DNA from: SYFY01 sp041752315
Lineage (GTDB): Bacteria > Pseudomonadota > Gammaproteobacteria > Pseudomonadales > Azotimanducaceae
DNA length: 64,000 nucleotides
Direction of reading: 5' to 3'
Assembly (NCBI GenBank): GCA_041752315.1
Contig: JBGSHJ010000043.1
Location: forward strand, 32,756 to 96,755
The position numbers and the translations under genes are program-made. The notes beneath the pieces were generated by a model. The model saw nothing but the letters and a program-made list of their open reading frames with translations. It had not been told where the DNA came from and did no database searches. Shown here in pieces: positions 17,146 to 27,142 of this stretch (position 1 is the stretch's first letter; the number at the start of each line of letters is the position of its first letter).

Positions 17146-18435
17146 CTAATAAACCGACGCCCCCGGCGCGTAGCGCTCGCGATGTGCGACATCGAATCGG
17201 ATCTGCAGAGTCTTTAACCCCCTCAGAAAGATGCTGGGAACGTGTGCAAAGCTGTCATCCGGATGCACCAGACGAACGTTCGAGAGCCTCTTCAGAAGAA
17301 TGATGAACGTTGAGTACATTTCCTGTCTGGCCAGTGCGGCACCAGGACAGTGGTGTGGTCCGGAGCCAAAAGCCAGATGAGCACCGGCCTTTTTCCTGTC
17401 GATATCAAAACCTTCCCCTTCGGCAAAGACCGCTTCGTCCCGATTGGCAGACGCATAACCCAGCGCGATGCTCGAACCTTTTGGAATAGGCACGCCGCCA
17501 ATCTGCGTATCACAAGTGGCTGCACGCCACAGATGCAGCACCGGTGTCTCGAAGCGCAATGACTCCTCGATGAAGTTTCGAATCAGCCTGGGGTCTTCCT
17601 GCATGCGTTCGATGGTGCCAGGTCGCTGCAACAACAGCATCATGGCCGAGCCGATGGCGTTGGTGGTTGTCTCGTTGCCACCCGTGAGCAACTGGTCGAG
17701 CAGGTCCTGCAATTCGAACATGTCGAGGGAGCGATTGACGCCCCGGTCATCAGTCACCCTGGCATGGACGAGTTCGGAAATGATGTCGTCCTTTCGCTCT
17801 TCCCGCCGATCGTTCATCACGGATGCAAAAAAATGCTGTGCTTCAACGACCTGCCGGGCGCACTCGATTGCTGCATCGTCATCAACAAAACCACCACCTG
17901 GTGCGAGCATGGCGTCGGACCAGCGCTTCAAATCCAGGATCCGGTCACGTGGCACCCCGAGTTGGTCGGCGATGACCGTGCAGGGAAGTGGAATGGCGTA
18001 TTGCGCAACGAAGTCGCATTCACCGCGGTCGATGAACCGGTCGATCAGATCATTGACGCAGGTTTCGACGTAGTCGGTCATCTTGCGGACCCGCGCCACG
18101 GAAAACGCGTCGTTGACGAGACTGCGATACATCGTGTGCACAGGGGGATCGGTTCGCTGCAGCGTGGAGACACGCTTCCATCCATTTTCAGCGCGCCAGG
18201 CTTCGGCGATGTTGCGGACGTTGCCACCACGCGTGCTGCCGTATTCATAGATATTGTTGGAAAACAGCTCCGGGTGCTTTTTCACATAACGGACGTCTTC
18301 ATAACGGGAGACGTACCAGGCTCCCAGCTCCTTCATGAAGTAGACCGGGCTTTCCTGCCTGATGGTCTGCAGGTATGCAAAATGGCATTCACGAACGGCG
18401 TCATTGAACAGATTGTATTCATCAAGTCTGGTCAT
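17146..18435 (-). CDS. Cytochrome P450
   Basis: 429-aa soluble bacterial P450. The I-helix oxygen-activation motif is GGNETTTNA (around 250), the ExxR is EESLR, and the haem-Cys loop is FGSGPHHCPGAALAR (Cys around 361). It would hydroxylate a hydrophobic substrate using separate ferredoxin partners, none of which is seen nearby. The start lies 24 bp downstream of the MFS stop, so the two are probably co-transcribed. A second MFS plus P450 pair occurs at 53.9-56.8 kb. Confidence 0.95.
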   Translation of the reverse strand: MTRLDEYNLFNDAVRECHFAYLQTIRQESPVYFMKELGAWYVSRYEDVRYVKKHPELFSNNIYEYGSTRGGNVRNIAEAWRAENGWKRVSTLQRTDPPVHTMYRSLVNDAFSVARVRKMTDYVETCVNDLIDRFIDRGECDFVAQYAIPLPCTVIADQLGVPRDRILDLKRWSDAMLAPGGGFVDDDAAIECARQVVEAQHFFASVMNDRREERKDDIISELVHARVTDDRGVNRSLDMFELQDLLDQLLTGGNETTTNAIGSAMMLLLQRPGTIERMQEDPRLIRNFIEESLRFETPVLHLWRAATCDTQIGGVPIPKGSSIALGYASANRDEAVFAEGEGFDIDRKKAGAHLAFGSGPHHCPGAALARQEMYSTFIILLKRLSNVRLVHPDDSFAHVPSIFLRGLKTLQIRFDVAHRERYAPGASVY

Positions 18436-18459
18436 CAGGCCCCCTGGTCCGGGTTTGTC

Positions 18460-19779
18460 TCATGAATAAGCGAGTTGCGCGCGGCGATAGCTCTCGGCGT
18501 ATGGCTTGCGTCCGAGCCAGAGCATGCTGCAACCGAGAATGCCAAAAAACAGTACCAGAGTGATGATCGAATAGCGCACACCTTCCGGACCCGGGAAGAT
18601 GGCGGTATTGAAATAACCCGCCAGGGGTGGACCAAGCATCATCCCGAATGAACCCACCAGCATGTTGATGGCGGCAACCTGGGCCCGGATGGTGGGTGGT
18701 GCAATCACCGGCAGTGCGCCTGCTGCAATTCCGAATGGCGAATTGATGAACAGCATGGCAGGGGCATAAAGAATGAATGCTGTTGTCGGATCCGGCGCAA
18801 ACTGGACCGCAAGGATTGCCGGAATGGCGAGGGCACCACCGATCATGCCGGCGGTGATGTTGGCGTCAGCGCGGCCACGCATTTCCAGACGTCGACCCAG
18901 CCAGGCAATCACCAACGGACCCATGGCGCCGAAGACTGCAAAGATCCAGCCGAAAGTCTGTGATGCATCGGCCGCCTCCAGATGATGCACGCGGACAAAA
19001 AACGAGACGGTCCAGAACACAAATGCGTAGCCCATCAGGTTGAGGAACAGAAAACCCAGGTGATGACAGGTCAGCGTTCTGGTGTTCTGTCGGTAAAACA
19101 GCAGCACTTCGCCAAAAGCCATGCGGGTACCGCTGGGCGATACCCGCCTTGCCGGTTCGGGCATCAACAGGAATGCCAACGCAAGAAGGAGTCCCGGTGC
19201 CCCCAGATACACAAAGGTCTGCTGCCAGGGGTGCAGCGTACCGATACCGGGAATGGTCATCGGCTCAAGGCCCTCGACCAGATTCAGCACGACCCCGCCA
19301 ATCACAAAGGCGATACCGGACCCGAGGATCGGTCCGAGCTGATAGATGCTCATGGCCAGTGGCAGACGCTCGCGCGGAAAGTAGTCGCCAAGCAGGGAAT
19401 TGGTGGCAGGTGTCAGCGTGGCTTCACCGACGCCAACCCCCATACGGGCCAGCAGCACCTGCCAGAAGTTCTGTGCCAGACCGCAAGTTGCGGTCATTGC
19501 TGACCAGAAGCCCACCCCGATGCTGATGATCACCGTTCGGTTGCGATTGTCCGCAAGCCAGGCGATGGGCAGGGCGGCCAGCGCGTAAAAAACAGCGAAT
19601 ATGCCATACAGCCAGCCGATCTCGGAGTCCGAGAGGTCCAGATCGTGTTTCATCGGCTCGACGACGATCGCAACGATCTGACGGTCGACAAACGACACGA
19701 GTGATGCCAGCACCAGCAGTGCGAGCACGCTCCAGCCAACGATCGGGCGAGGGAAGGGTCTGGTCAATGGTCTGGTCAA
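18460..19779 (-). CDS. MFS transporter, spinster-like
   Basis: 439 aa with about 12 membrane helices. The N-terminal SFVDRQIVAIVVEPMKHDL and GIFAVFYALAALPIAWLAD are typical of the spinster-like MFS subgroup. The start is TTG 19779, with GAAGG nine bases upstream. The codons there form two near-identical 12-bp repeats (TTGACCAGACCN), and an ATG just upstream belongs to another frame that cannot read through. Paired with the downstream P450, it may import the P450 substrate or export its product. Confidence 0.9.
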   Translation of the reverse strand: MTRPLTRPFPRPIVGWSVLALLVLASLVSFVDRQIVAIVVEPMKHDLDLSDSEIGWLYGIFAVFYALAALPIAWLADNRNRTVIISIGVGFWSAMTATCGLAQNFWQVLLARMGVGVGEATLTPATNSLLGDYFPRERLPLAMSIYQLGPILGSGIAFVIGGVVLNLVEGLEPMTIPGIGTLHPWQQTFVYLGAPGLLLALAFLLMPEPARRVSPSGTRMAFGEVLLFYRQNTRTLTCHHLGFLFLNLMGYAFVFWTVSFFVRVHHLEAADASQTFGWIFAVFGAMGPLVIAWLGRRLEMRGRADANITAGMIGGALAIPAILAVQFAPDPTTAFILYAPAMLFINSPFGIAAGALPVIAPPTIRAQVAAINMLVGSFGMMLGPPLAGYFNTAIFPGPEGVRYSIITLVLFFGILGCSMLWLGRKPYAESYRRAQLAYS

Positions 19780-20064
19780 TGGATACGGCCTTCAACGATT
19801 GATCCGGAGTTATACAGGAGGTGCATCCACCTGCAAGTCCTGCAGAGCAGGTGAAGCAGGTCGTGTTGAAGGAAAGACCAGAAAAACGAGGCCATGCCGG
19901 GCGGGGCAGGCAGCGCCAAAGCCACTACAGCAGGATCAACAGAACACTGTTCCAGACCGTCAGTGCAGTGCGTTCGCGTGTTCACTTCACCCGGTCAACG
20001 TGCCCTCGACCCCGTGGGCATTGCATCACAAACCGCAAAGTTCGGTTTGTCTAGACTGGCGGGC

Positions 20065-23000
20065 ATGCCAACGGATGGGCTTCCCGGAAGTTCCTTGAAA
20101 CAATCTGTCCCCGAAAGAAGGCGTGAACTCCGCACGCCGGTGCAGCAGGATGCGCTTGTCAAGTGGCGCACGGGCAAGTCCTGGGTTTGCACTATTCGTG
20201 ATTTCTGCAGCGCAGGCATGTTCATTCGTGGCGACGCCTTCGCGCTGCGCCGGTCATTGGGCGATGTTGAAGACGCAGGTCTGTTGGAGATTCACTTCAC
20301 GGCCAGCGATACCTCCGGTCGCGATCGGCATTTTCAACTGGTTGGCAAGGTAGTCAGACGACTCGAAGATGCAATTGGAGTCCATTTTCCCAACGGCATC
20401 GACCAGGAAATCCTGGCCGCGCTTACCCGACGCGCGATGGCCGTTTCATCGACTCAGCCGGATTCGCGTGCTGAAACCCGAATACCGACGGAGCCTGACC
20501 AGACGATTGATCCTGGCAAAGGCCGCAAACTGGCGATTGCCTGCAGCAAGGCCGCTGACGCTGCAATTGGCAAACTTGCCGATGAATTTTTTGCACTGTT
20601 CGATGAGGAACTCGACGGTTGTGAACGGCGTGCGTCCTCGATGGTCGAGCGCGAGTCGTTTGGGATGGCGAAGCGTTTGTTACCCAAAGCCGGGAAGGAA
20701 GTGCGCTCGAGGTTCGTGAACTGGATCGTCGAACTGTTGCGTGACCAGAAAGCACCCGCCGCGCCCGGGATGGCAGACGTCCAGAAACCTGCAGCCTTCG
20801 AGCCGGTCGCAGCCACGACCGGCAAAGGGCTCAGATTTGGCGGCACTTCGAACCTTGCACTGGTCGAGAAGGAAGAATTTGAACAGTGGTTGGTGGTTGC
20901 GGAGACCGTTTCCTATATCGAACAGGAGCTGCAGGACGAGATGCTGGTGTTGCGTTCCTGGCTCGGCAGAATTCAGCCAGCATGGCAAAACAAGGACGCA
21001 AACCCGGTGTGTCCGTCTGTGGTGGCGCGGAGTCTCAAACAGGCTCTGATGCCGTTGCAACTGCGGGAGGAGGTGATCCGCGTCGCCTTCGGCTGTTTTG
21101 CACGAATTGCACAATCCCGTCTGGGGGCGTTTTACGACAAGCTCATTTCCAGCCTGGAAAAAACCGCACTGTTTCCAAGCATTGAATCCGTAGTCAATGA
21201 ACAGCTCCGGCAGCACGTGCCTTCAGGTGGGAACCGTTCGGGCGTGTCCCGGGAGCCAGGTGGTGCAGCTTCTCAACGGCGCAACAACGATGATGTGCCA
21301 GCTCCTCAGGACGCGCACCGGAGTGACGCTGCAACGTCGAGTGTGGGTCGTATCCTGCAGATGGGGCGTGGTACCCATCCAGCGGGTGTCACCGCTGGAC
21401 AACCGGTTGCGGAAGTCGACTCGGTGCTCAGCCTGCTGGCTTCGCTGCAGAACAAGATGGCTGTCTCCGGCGAGCAGTTGGGCGAACTGGATCTCAAGAC
21501 CCTGCTTGTACAACAACTGTCGAAAGCCAGAGGTGTTCCCGTGCGCCTGCCCGCGGGAACCGAGGCGTCGCTGGACGTCGTCGACTTTTTCGTCGAATCC
21601 GTGCAGGAAGACGAACTGTTGTCCCGCTCGTTGAGGAACCTGGTTCGCAGGCTCGAAATCACTCTCGGCAAGGAAGTTTTGCGAAGTCAGAATTCGCGCT
21701 CCAATGGTCTGTTGCCACATCCTGCGCTGCAGATACTCAATCAGCTCGAAGGTGTGGATGGCGGTGACAACGAGCAGCAGGAGAACCAGAGCGTAGCTGG
21801 CGATCAGGTGGCCACGATCCTGACCCGATTGATGAACGAGTGGGATGGCAATACCCGGGCCTTTGAAGAGGCCGTGCAGCAGATGACACCGCTGGTTGAT
21901 CGGCAGAAAAAAATCTATGCCCGCAATGTCGAGCGCGTGATCAGTGCCTGCGAAGGGCGCTCACGATTGCGACGCGCGCGCCAGGTTGTGCTGCGTCGCC
22001 TCGTGGAACTGCTCGACAATCACGACATACCCTCGGTGCTGATGCAGATCATCAATCCATCCTGGCGCAATCTGCTCGTCAACACCGCTCTTCGGCATGG
22101 CACAAGGTCCATCGAATGGAAGCAACAGCTGCAACTGCTCCAGCGTCTGGTTCATCGTCTCGATCCACTGACGCGTGACAAGTATGTGAACAGTGCTGAC
22201 GATGGCAGCATGGAAGTTCTGCTCCGTTCTCTGGCAGATGGAATCGTATCGATGGGTGCGGGTCAGGATCCGGGGCTGCTGGACCGTTTGCGGTTGATCA
22301 TGGCTGGCGATCATCAACTGGACACGCTGGTCCGCATCGAACCAGGACAGCTCGCGCAGCTGTTTGGCTGGCAGGATTCCGCACAGTCGCACGATCCGAT
22401 GCCCCCGGGGAGGAATGATCGCGAGCGTTCCCGATGGCTCGATAGCCTTCGTCGCGCGCGAGTCCTCCAGGCCGGTACCAGTGTCAAGTTTGTCGAAATG
22501 GACAAGTCCCCGCAGATCGCCATTCTGGCCTGGGTTGATTCGCCCGGGGAACAGTTTGTATTTGTCAATCGCCGAGGGTTGCAATCGCATGCCCTCAGCC
22601 TGGGTGAGCTTACCGATGGTCTGCATTCCGGCGCCATATCCATTCTTGACGGGTACGACGCCTCGCTGGTTGATCGTGTAAGTGATCGCATGGTGCACCG
22701 TGCGCACACACGTGTCACCGCTGATACACAGCAGGATGAACTGACCCGGCTCGCCAATCGCAAGGCCCACGAACGATCAGTCGAAAAGGCACTCGATCTG
22801 GCACGGCAAAGTGATTCGACCCATTGTGTCCTGCAGATCGACCTGGATCGATTCCGAATGTTCAATGCTGCCTGCGGCTTCGAAGCTGGAGACCAGCTGC
22901 TCAAGCGGATTGCCCGACTCATCGAGGAGAGTGTTGAGGGCCAGGATGCATCGATAGCCAGGATTGGTGCTGACGAGTTTGGCATGGTGCTGCTGGATAC

Positions 23001-24036
23001 TGACCCTCTCCAGGGAATGCAACTGGCAGACACCATCAACAGCGCCATCCGCGAAACAACCATGAGTTGGCAAGGTCACCCGAGCGGAGTTACGGCGACA
23101 ATCGGCGTGCTGGGAATTGACCGGAGCACGGAAAGCACACGATACGTGCTGAACAATCTTGCTGCAGTCTGTCGACTGGGCAAGGAACTTGGTGGTGACC
23201 GATCCTGTTCGTTCACCGAGGATGAAGAATCGCTCATGGCCGAGCATGAGGTCATGCAACTCGCCAGCCAGATCGAACGCTACCTGGCCGACGGCAGGGT
23301 TCACCTCAACGTTCAGCAGATTGCGCCCGCGGATGGCAACGTCGGGTTGCTGCCACACCATGAAGTGCTGATCACGTTCGCCGATGATGATGGTCATGCA
23401 GGTTCACCGGTGAAGTTCATCGAAGCTGCCGAACGGCACAGCAAGATGCCACTGGTGGATCGATTTGTGGTTGCCGGTGTTCTGGACTGGATGGGCAAGC
23501 ACCCTGAAGCGCTCGATGGGACAGCCGGTTTTTCGATCAACCTCTCGGGTCAGTCAATGATCCAGGAGGACTTCCTGGGTTTTGTACTCGATCTGTTCGA
23601 GAACAGCGGCGCATCACCTCAGAAGGTGTGTTTCGAGATCACGGAGACCGCGGCGATCGGCAACATGTTTCGCGCCACCGAGTTCATGCAGAAATTCAAG
23701 GTGATGGGATGCCGGTTCTCACTGGATGACTTCGGCAGTGGCATGTCGTCTTATGGTTATCTGCGGAAGCTGCCAGTTGACTACCTGAAGATAGACGGTT
23801 CTTTTGTCAAGAACATGGCAACCGACGAAGGCGATCGGGCCGTGGTTCGCTCCATCAACGAAATCGGGCACTTCCTCGGCAAGAAAACTGTAGCGGAATA
23901 CGTGCATGACGACGCCACGCGTCAACTCGCCTGCGAGATCGGCGTTGACTATCTTCAAGGCTGGGTGATTGAAAAGCCGAAGCCGATCGATCGACTGCTC
24001 GACACCGATGCGGCGGTCGCGGCCCACGCCGGTTGA
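20065..24036 (+). CDS. PilZ-DUF1631-GGDEF-EAL multidomain c-di-GMP protein
   Basis: 1323 aa from ATG 20065. Order: PilZ-like domain (about 20-115, RRELR and DFCSAGMF as the RxxxR and D/NxSxxG motifs); a long helical DUF1631-type region (about 160-870); a GGDEF domain (about 890-1050) with active-site core IGADEF, one Gly replaced; an EAL domain (about 1080-1310) with EVL in place of EAL but with NLSGQS, ITETAAI, LDDFGSGMSSY, AEYVH and YLQGW preserved. No membrane segment. The GGDEF site may be inactive or act as a GTP sensor, while the EAL site keeps most metal ligands, so phosphodiesterase activity is possible. Related proteins regulate motility and biofilm. It stands alone. Confidence 0.88.
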   Translation: MPTDGLPGSSLKQSVPERRRELRTPVQQDALVKWRTGKSWVCTIRDFCSAGMFIRGDAFALRRSLGDVEDAGLLEIHFTASDTSGRDRHFQLVGKVVRRLEDAIGVHFPNGIDQEILAALTRRAMAVSSTQPDSRAETRIPTEPDQTIDPGKGRKLAIACSKAADAAIGKLADEFFALFDEELDGCERRASSMVERESFGMAKRLLPKAGKEVRSRFVNWIVELLRDQKAPAAPGMADVQKPAAFEPVAATTGKGLRFGGTSNLALVEKEEFEQWLVVAETVSYIEQELQDEMLVLRSWLGRIQPAWQNKDANPVCPSVVARSLKQALMPLQLREEVIRVAFGCFARIAQSRLGAFYDKLISSLEKTALFPSIESVVNEQLRQHVPSGGNRSGVSREPGGAASQRRNNDDVPAPQDAHRSDAATSSVGRILQMGRGTHPAGVTAGQPVAEVDSVLSLLASLQNKMAVSGEQLGELDLKTLLVQQLSKARGVPVRLPAGTEASLDVVDFFVESVQEDELLSRSLRNLVRRLEITLGKEVLRSQNSRSNGLLPHPALQILNQLEGVDGGDNEQQENQSVAGDQVATILTRLMNEWDGNTRAFEEAVQQMTPLVDRQKKIYARNVERVISACEGRSRLRRARQVVLRRLVELLDNHDIPSVLMQIINPSWRNLLVNTALRHGTRSIEWKQQLQLLQRLVHRLDPLTRDKYVNSADDGSMEVLLRSLADGIVSMGAGQDPGLLDRLRLIMAGDHQLDTLVRIEPGQLAQLFGWQDSAQSHDPMPPGRNDRERSRWLDSLRRARVLQAGTSVKFVEMDKSPQIAILAWVDSPGEQFVFVNRRGLQSHALSLGELTDGLHSGAISILDGYDASLVDRVSDRMVHRAHTRVTADTQQDELTRLANRKAHERSVEKALDLARQSDSTHCVLQIDLDRFRMFNAACGFEAGDQLLKRIARLIEESVEGQDASIARIGADEFGMVLLDTDPLQGMQLADTINSAIRETTMSWQGHPSGVTATIGVLGIDRSTESTRYVLNNLAAVCRLGKELGGDRSCSFTEDEESLMAEHEVMQLASQIERYLADGRVHLNVQQIAPADGNVGLLPHHEVLITFADDDGHAGSPVKFIEAAERHSKMPLVDRFVVAGVLDWMGKHPEALDGTAGFSINLSGQSMIQEDFLGFVLDLFENSGASPQKVCFEITETAAIGNMFRATEFMQKFKVMGCRFSLDDFGSGMSSYGYLRKLPVDYLKIDGSFVKNMATDEGDRAVVRSINEIGHFLGKKTVAEYVHDDATRQLACEIGVDYLQGWVIEKPKPIDRLLDTDAAVAAHAG

Positions 24037-24057
24037 CACACCGCTCCTTATCGCCGT

Positions 24058-24074
24058 GGCGGCAATTTGCCGCC
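24058..24074. terminator. Possible bidirectional terminator hairpin
   Basis: GGCGGC-AATTT-GCCGCC forms a six-pair GC stem with a five-base loop between two convergent genes. There is no clear T tract on either side, so assignment as an intrinsic terminator is tentative. Confidence 0.35.
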
Positions 24075-24113
24075 TCACAGTGAGCACCTGCACGTACATC
24101 CAACGGCAGGCTG

Positions 24114-24572
24114 TTACGCCTCCGTCACCGGGTAGGGTGCCGATTCTTCTACCTGACAGAACAACGTCTGAAACAACCAGCCGGCTGGAGTTCGAACGTA
24201 ACTTTCCCGGTACCAGCCGATGATGCGCTGGTAACGAACCTTGCCAGCGCCCAGATTTTCCGTATACAACATGATCAGGCGCCAGTGTCCCGTGGCACGA
24301 TCCCCCTGCACATCGATGACCGGATTGAGCGCGTGGTGCGCCGAATTCCGGATGCGTCCGCTGGTCCCCACCGCAGCCAGATAAGCCTTGATCGCCTCGC
24401 GTCCTTCGGCCTTGCCCATGACGGTAGCTTCCCAGGTTGCGTCTTCGGCAAACAGCGGGCCCAGCTTGTCAGGATTGTGGTTGTCGTCGCAGGCGGCGCA
24501 GTACAGCGCCTTCAGCTTGCGGATGGCCTCGATGTCTTCGAGGACTGTCATGCGTTGTTCGAGCGTGGTCAT
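24114..24572 (-). CDS. SnoaL-like (NTF2 fold) protein
   Basis: 152 aa from ATG 24572. The pattern DIEAIRKLKALYCAACDDN, KLGPLFAEDATWEA, GREAIKAYL and SAHHALNPVIDVQGDRATGH is characteristic of SnoaL_4 proteins from aromatic or steroid degradation clusters. It is probably a small hydratase, isomerase or binding protein. Longer in-frame starts run into the upstream repeats and are not credible. Divergent from the SDR gene. Confidence 0.88.
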   Translation of the reverse strand: MTTLEQRMTVLEDIEAIRKLKALYCAACDDNHNPDKLGPLFAEDATWEATVMGKAEGREAIKAYLAAVGTSGRIRNSAHHALNPVIDVQGDRATGHWRLIMLYTENLGAGKVRYQRIIGWYRESYVRTPAGWLFQTLFCQVEESAPYPVTEA

Positions 24573-24661
24573 GTCGGTTCTCCCCACCTGGATAAAAGAA
24601 AGGTTCAAAGCAGTGTCCTTCGGTGACTGTTTAGCGGTTTGCGTTGCTGATGGCCATTTTT

Positions 24662-24714
24662 TTCGCTCCCTTCGGTTCAGTCGCTTCGCTCCCTTCTGTT
24701 CAGTCGCTTCGCTT
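24662..24714. repeat. Tandem 23-bp repeat in a divergent promoter region
   Basis: Two copies differing at one base (24662-24684, 24685-24707), each TTCGCTCCCTTCKGTTCAGT plus CGC, are followed by a seven-base partial copy. They lie between the divergent SnoaL-like and SDR genes, where a regulator could bind. Confidence 0.75.
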
Positions 24715-24759
24715 GTTAAGGTGCAGTGCTTGGCGCAACTGTGACGGGAAGGGGCGGAG

Positions 24760-25542
24760 ATGGCGTTTCCAGGATTTGATCTTTCGGGGCGTGTTGCGCT
24801 CATCACCGGGGGCAACGGCGGAATTGGCCTGGGCATGGCCAGGGGGCTTGCGCAGTCGGGCTGTGAAATCTGCATCTGGGGAACCAACCCGGACAAGAAC
24901 GAAAAGGCCCGCGCAGAACTTGCCTTGATCGGGCCCACGATCAGTGCGTTTGTTTGTGACGTTGCCGATGAAGCGGCGGTGGAGGCAACCTTTGCAGCCA
25001 GTCTCAAGACGCACGGACGAATCGACGGCTGTTTTGCCAATGCGGGAGTTGGCGGTCGAAACACTCCGTTCGATGAGATGACCACAGCGGAGTGGGATCG
25101 TGTCATCGGTGTCAATCAGAGTGGAGCTTTTTATACCTTTCGTGCTGCCGCCCGCCACATGAAAGAACGGGCGCTGCAGGGCGATGCCTTTGGTCGACTG
25201 ATCGGTACGGCAAGTCTGGCCGCGATCTCCGGTCAGGCGAGGGGCGAGCACTATGCCCAGAGCAAGGGTGGTCTGGTGGCCATGGTCAAGGCGCTGGCCG
25301 TGGAATATGCACGCTACAACGTGACTGCGCACACCCTGCTGCCTGGCTGGACGGAAACCGACATGACCCAGGGTGCCTTCAGCAATCCCAAGTTCGTCGA
25401 CAACGTATTCAAGCGCATGCCGGTGCGTCGGTGGGGTAAACCCGAGGACTTTGCCGCAATCGCGATTTACATCATGAGCGAGGCCAGTGGCTTTCATACC
25501 GCGGAAACCTTCCTGATCGATGGTGGGTACTTTGCGTACTGA
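24760..25542 (+). CDS. Short-chain dehydrogenase/reductase
   Basis: 260-aa classical SDR. The cofactor motif TGGNGGIGLG is near residue 17, NAG occurs in CFANAGVGG, and the active site is S in GTASLAAIS plus YAQSK. The C-terminal IDGGYFAY is family-typical. It oxidises or reduces an alcohol/ketone with NAD(P). First of three closely spaced plus-strand genes (SDR, AbgT-type transporter, MFS). Confidence 0.93.
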   Translation: MAFPGFDLSGRVALITGGNGGIGLGMARGLAQSGCEICIWGTNPDKNEKARAELALIGPTISAFVCDVADEAAVEATFAASLKTHGRIDGCFANAGVGGRNTPFDEMTTAEWDRVIGVNQSGAFYTFRAAARHMKERALQGDAFGRLIGTASLAAISGQARGEHYAQSKGGLVAMVKALAVEYARYNVTAHTLLPGWTETDMTQGAFSNPKFVDNVFKRMPVRRWGKPEDFAAIAIYIMSEASGFHTAETFLIDGGYFAY

Positions 25543-25587
25543 GCCGTGGGACTTCCGTGATTGATTGCGAAGGAGCGGGGTAACGAC

Positions 25588-27108
25588 GTGGCAGTCGAAG
25601 ACCGGGGATTCCTGAATCGGATCGAACGACTTGGCAATGCTCTGCCGGACCCTGCATTGCTGTTTCTGCTCCTTCTTGTTGGCGTCTGGATCCTGTCAGC
25701 ACTGTTGGCGGGTGGTGAATACACCCACATCGATCCACGTACGCAGGCACCGCTGGTTGTGCAGAATCTGCTGACGGGTACAGCCTTGGCAGCCTTCCTC
25801 TCCGGGATGGTGACTACGTTTGTGACTTTCCATCCCCTGGGCGTCGTGCTGGTCGCCATGCTTGGCATTGGCGTGGCCGACCACACCGGGTTCATTCGGG
25901 CGACGTTGCGTCTGTTGCTCAGCCGTACGTCACCAGCCCTGCTGACGCCGATGCTGTTTTTCATTGCCATTGTCAGCCACAGTGCAGTGGACGCCGGTTA
26001 TGTCCTGGTGATTCCGCTGGGCGCCGTGATCTTTCACTCGGCAGGACGTCATCCGCTGGTGGGCATCGCCGTCGCCTTTGCGGGAGTTTCCGGCGGATTC
26101 AGTGCCAATCCGATCCCTTCAGCACTGGATCCGATGCTGCAGGGCATCACTCAGGCCGCTGCCCAGTTGCTGCAACCCGAGGTGGTACTCAATCCACTCA
26201 ACAACTGGTACTTCACCGCCTCTTCAACACTGTTGATCATCCTGGTTGGCTGGTTTGTCACCGATCGCATTGTCGAACCTCGCCTGAGGTCGCTGAAGCT
26301 GGACGGTGATTTTGCCGATCTGCCCCGTCTTGAAGCCTTGTCATCCCGGGAATCCAGGGGATTGTTGTGGGCAGGCATCACCATGCTGGGCGGAATCCTG
26401 GTCCTTGTGATGACCACGTGGTCGGAAACGTCTTCCTGGCGATCGGTCTCCGGTGGACTGACGGCGGCGGATGCGCCGCTGATGAAAAGCATCGTGCCAT
26501 TGATTTTCCTGCTTTTCCTGGTGCCTGGCGTGGTGTACGGCTATGTGGCCGGTACTGTGCAGACCCATCGTGATGTCATAGCCGGGATGACCCGTGCGAT
26601 GAGTGGCATGGGTTATTACATCGTGATCGCCTTTTTTGCGTCGCTCTTCATCGCGGAGTTTGGACGATCGAATCTGGGCGCACTGCTGGCGCTGCAAGGC
26701 GCTGCCTTCCTGGCCAGTGCCGCACTGCCAGTGCCACTGATGATGATATCGATCATCGCCATCACCACAGTCGTCAATCTTTTCATCGGGTCGAGCTCGG
26801 CGAAGTGGGCCTTGCTCGCACCGATCCTCGTACCGATGCTGATGCAACTCGGCATATCACCGGACTTCACGCAGGCGGCCTATCGGGTGGGGGACTCATC
26901 CACCAACATCATTACGCCGCTGATGCCGTACTTCCCCCTCGTGGTGGTGTTCTGTCAGCGCTACGTCAAGACCACCGGGATTGGTACGGTCATGGCGATG
27001 ATGCTGCCGTATTCGCTGACCTTCCTGGCGACCTGGACGCTGTTCCTGCTGGCCTTCTGGATGCTGGATCTGCCGTTGGGATTGCAGTCTTCCTATACCT
27101 TTGGCTGA
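25588..27108 (+). CDS. AbgT-family transporter
   Basis: 506-aa inner-membrane protein with about 12 hydrophobic segments. It resembles AbgT/MtrF: RIERLGNALPDPALLFLLL, HPLGVVLVAMLGIGVADHTG, SHSAVDAGYVLVIPLGA, GGFSANPIPSALDP and YRVGDSSTNIITPLMPYFPL. AbgT imports p-aminobenzoyl-glutamate; MtrF-type homologues export folate metabolites or sulfonamides. GTG 25588 is preferred (AAGGAG 12 bases upstream); TTG 25561 would place the ribosome site inside the gene. The substrate here is unknown. Confidence 0.9.
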   Translation: MAVEDRGFLNRIERLGNALPDPALLFLLLLVGVWILSALLAGGEYTHIDPRTQAPLVVQNLLTGTALAAFLSGMVTTFVTFHPLGVVLVAMLGIGVADHTGFIRATLRLLLSRTSPALLTPMLFFIAIVSHSAVDAGYVLVIPLGAVIFHSAGRHPLVGIAVAFAGVSGGFSANPIPSALDPMLQGITQAAAQLLQPEVVLNPLNNWYFTASSTLLIILVGWFVTDRIVEPRLRSLKLDGDFADLPRLEALSSRESRGLLWAGITMLGGILVLVMTTWSETSSWRSVSGGLTAADAPLMKSIVPLIFLLFLVPGVVYGYVAGTVQTHRDVIAGMTRAMSGMGYYIVIAFFASLFIAEFGRSNLGALLALQGAAFLASAALPVPLMMISIIAITTVVNLFIGSSSAKWALLAPILVPMLMQLGISPDFTQAAYRVGDSSTNIITPLMPYFPLVVVFCQRYVKTTGIGTVMAMMLPYSLTFLATWTLFLLAFWMLDLPLGLQSSYTFG

Positions 27109-27142
27109 TCGCCCGTGGACGATCTGACCTGGAATCCAACTC

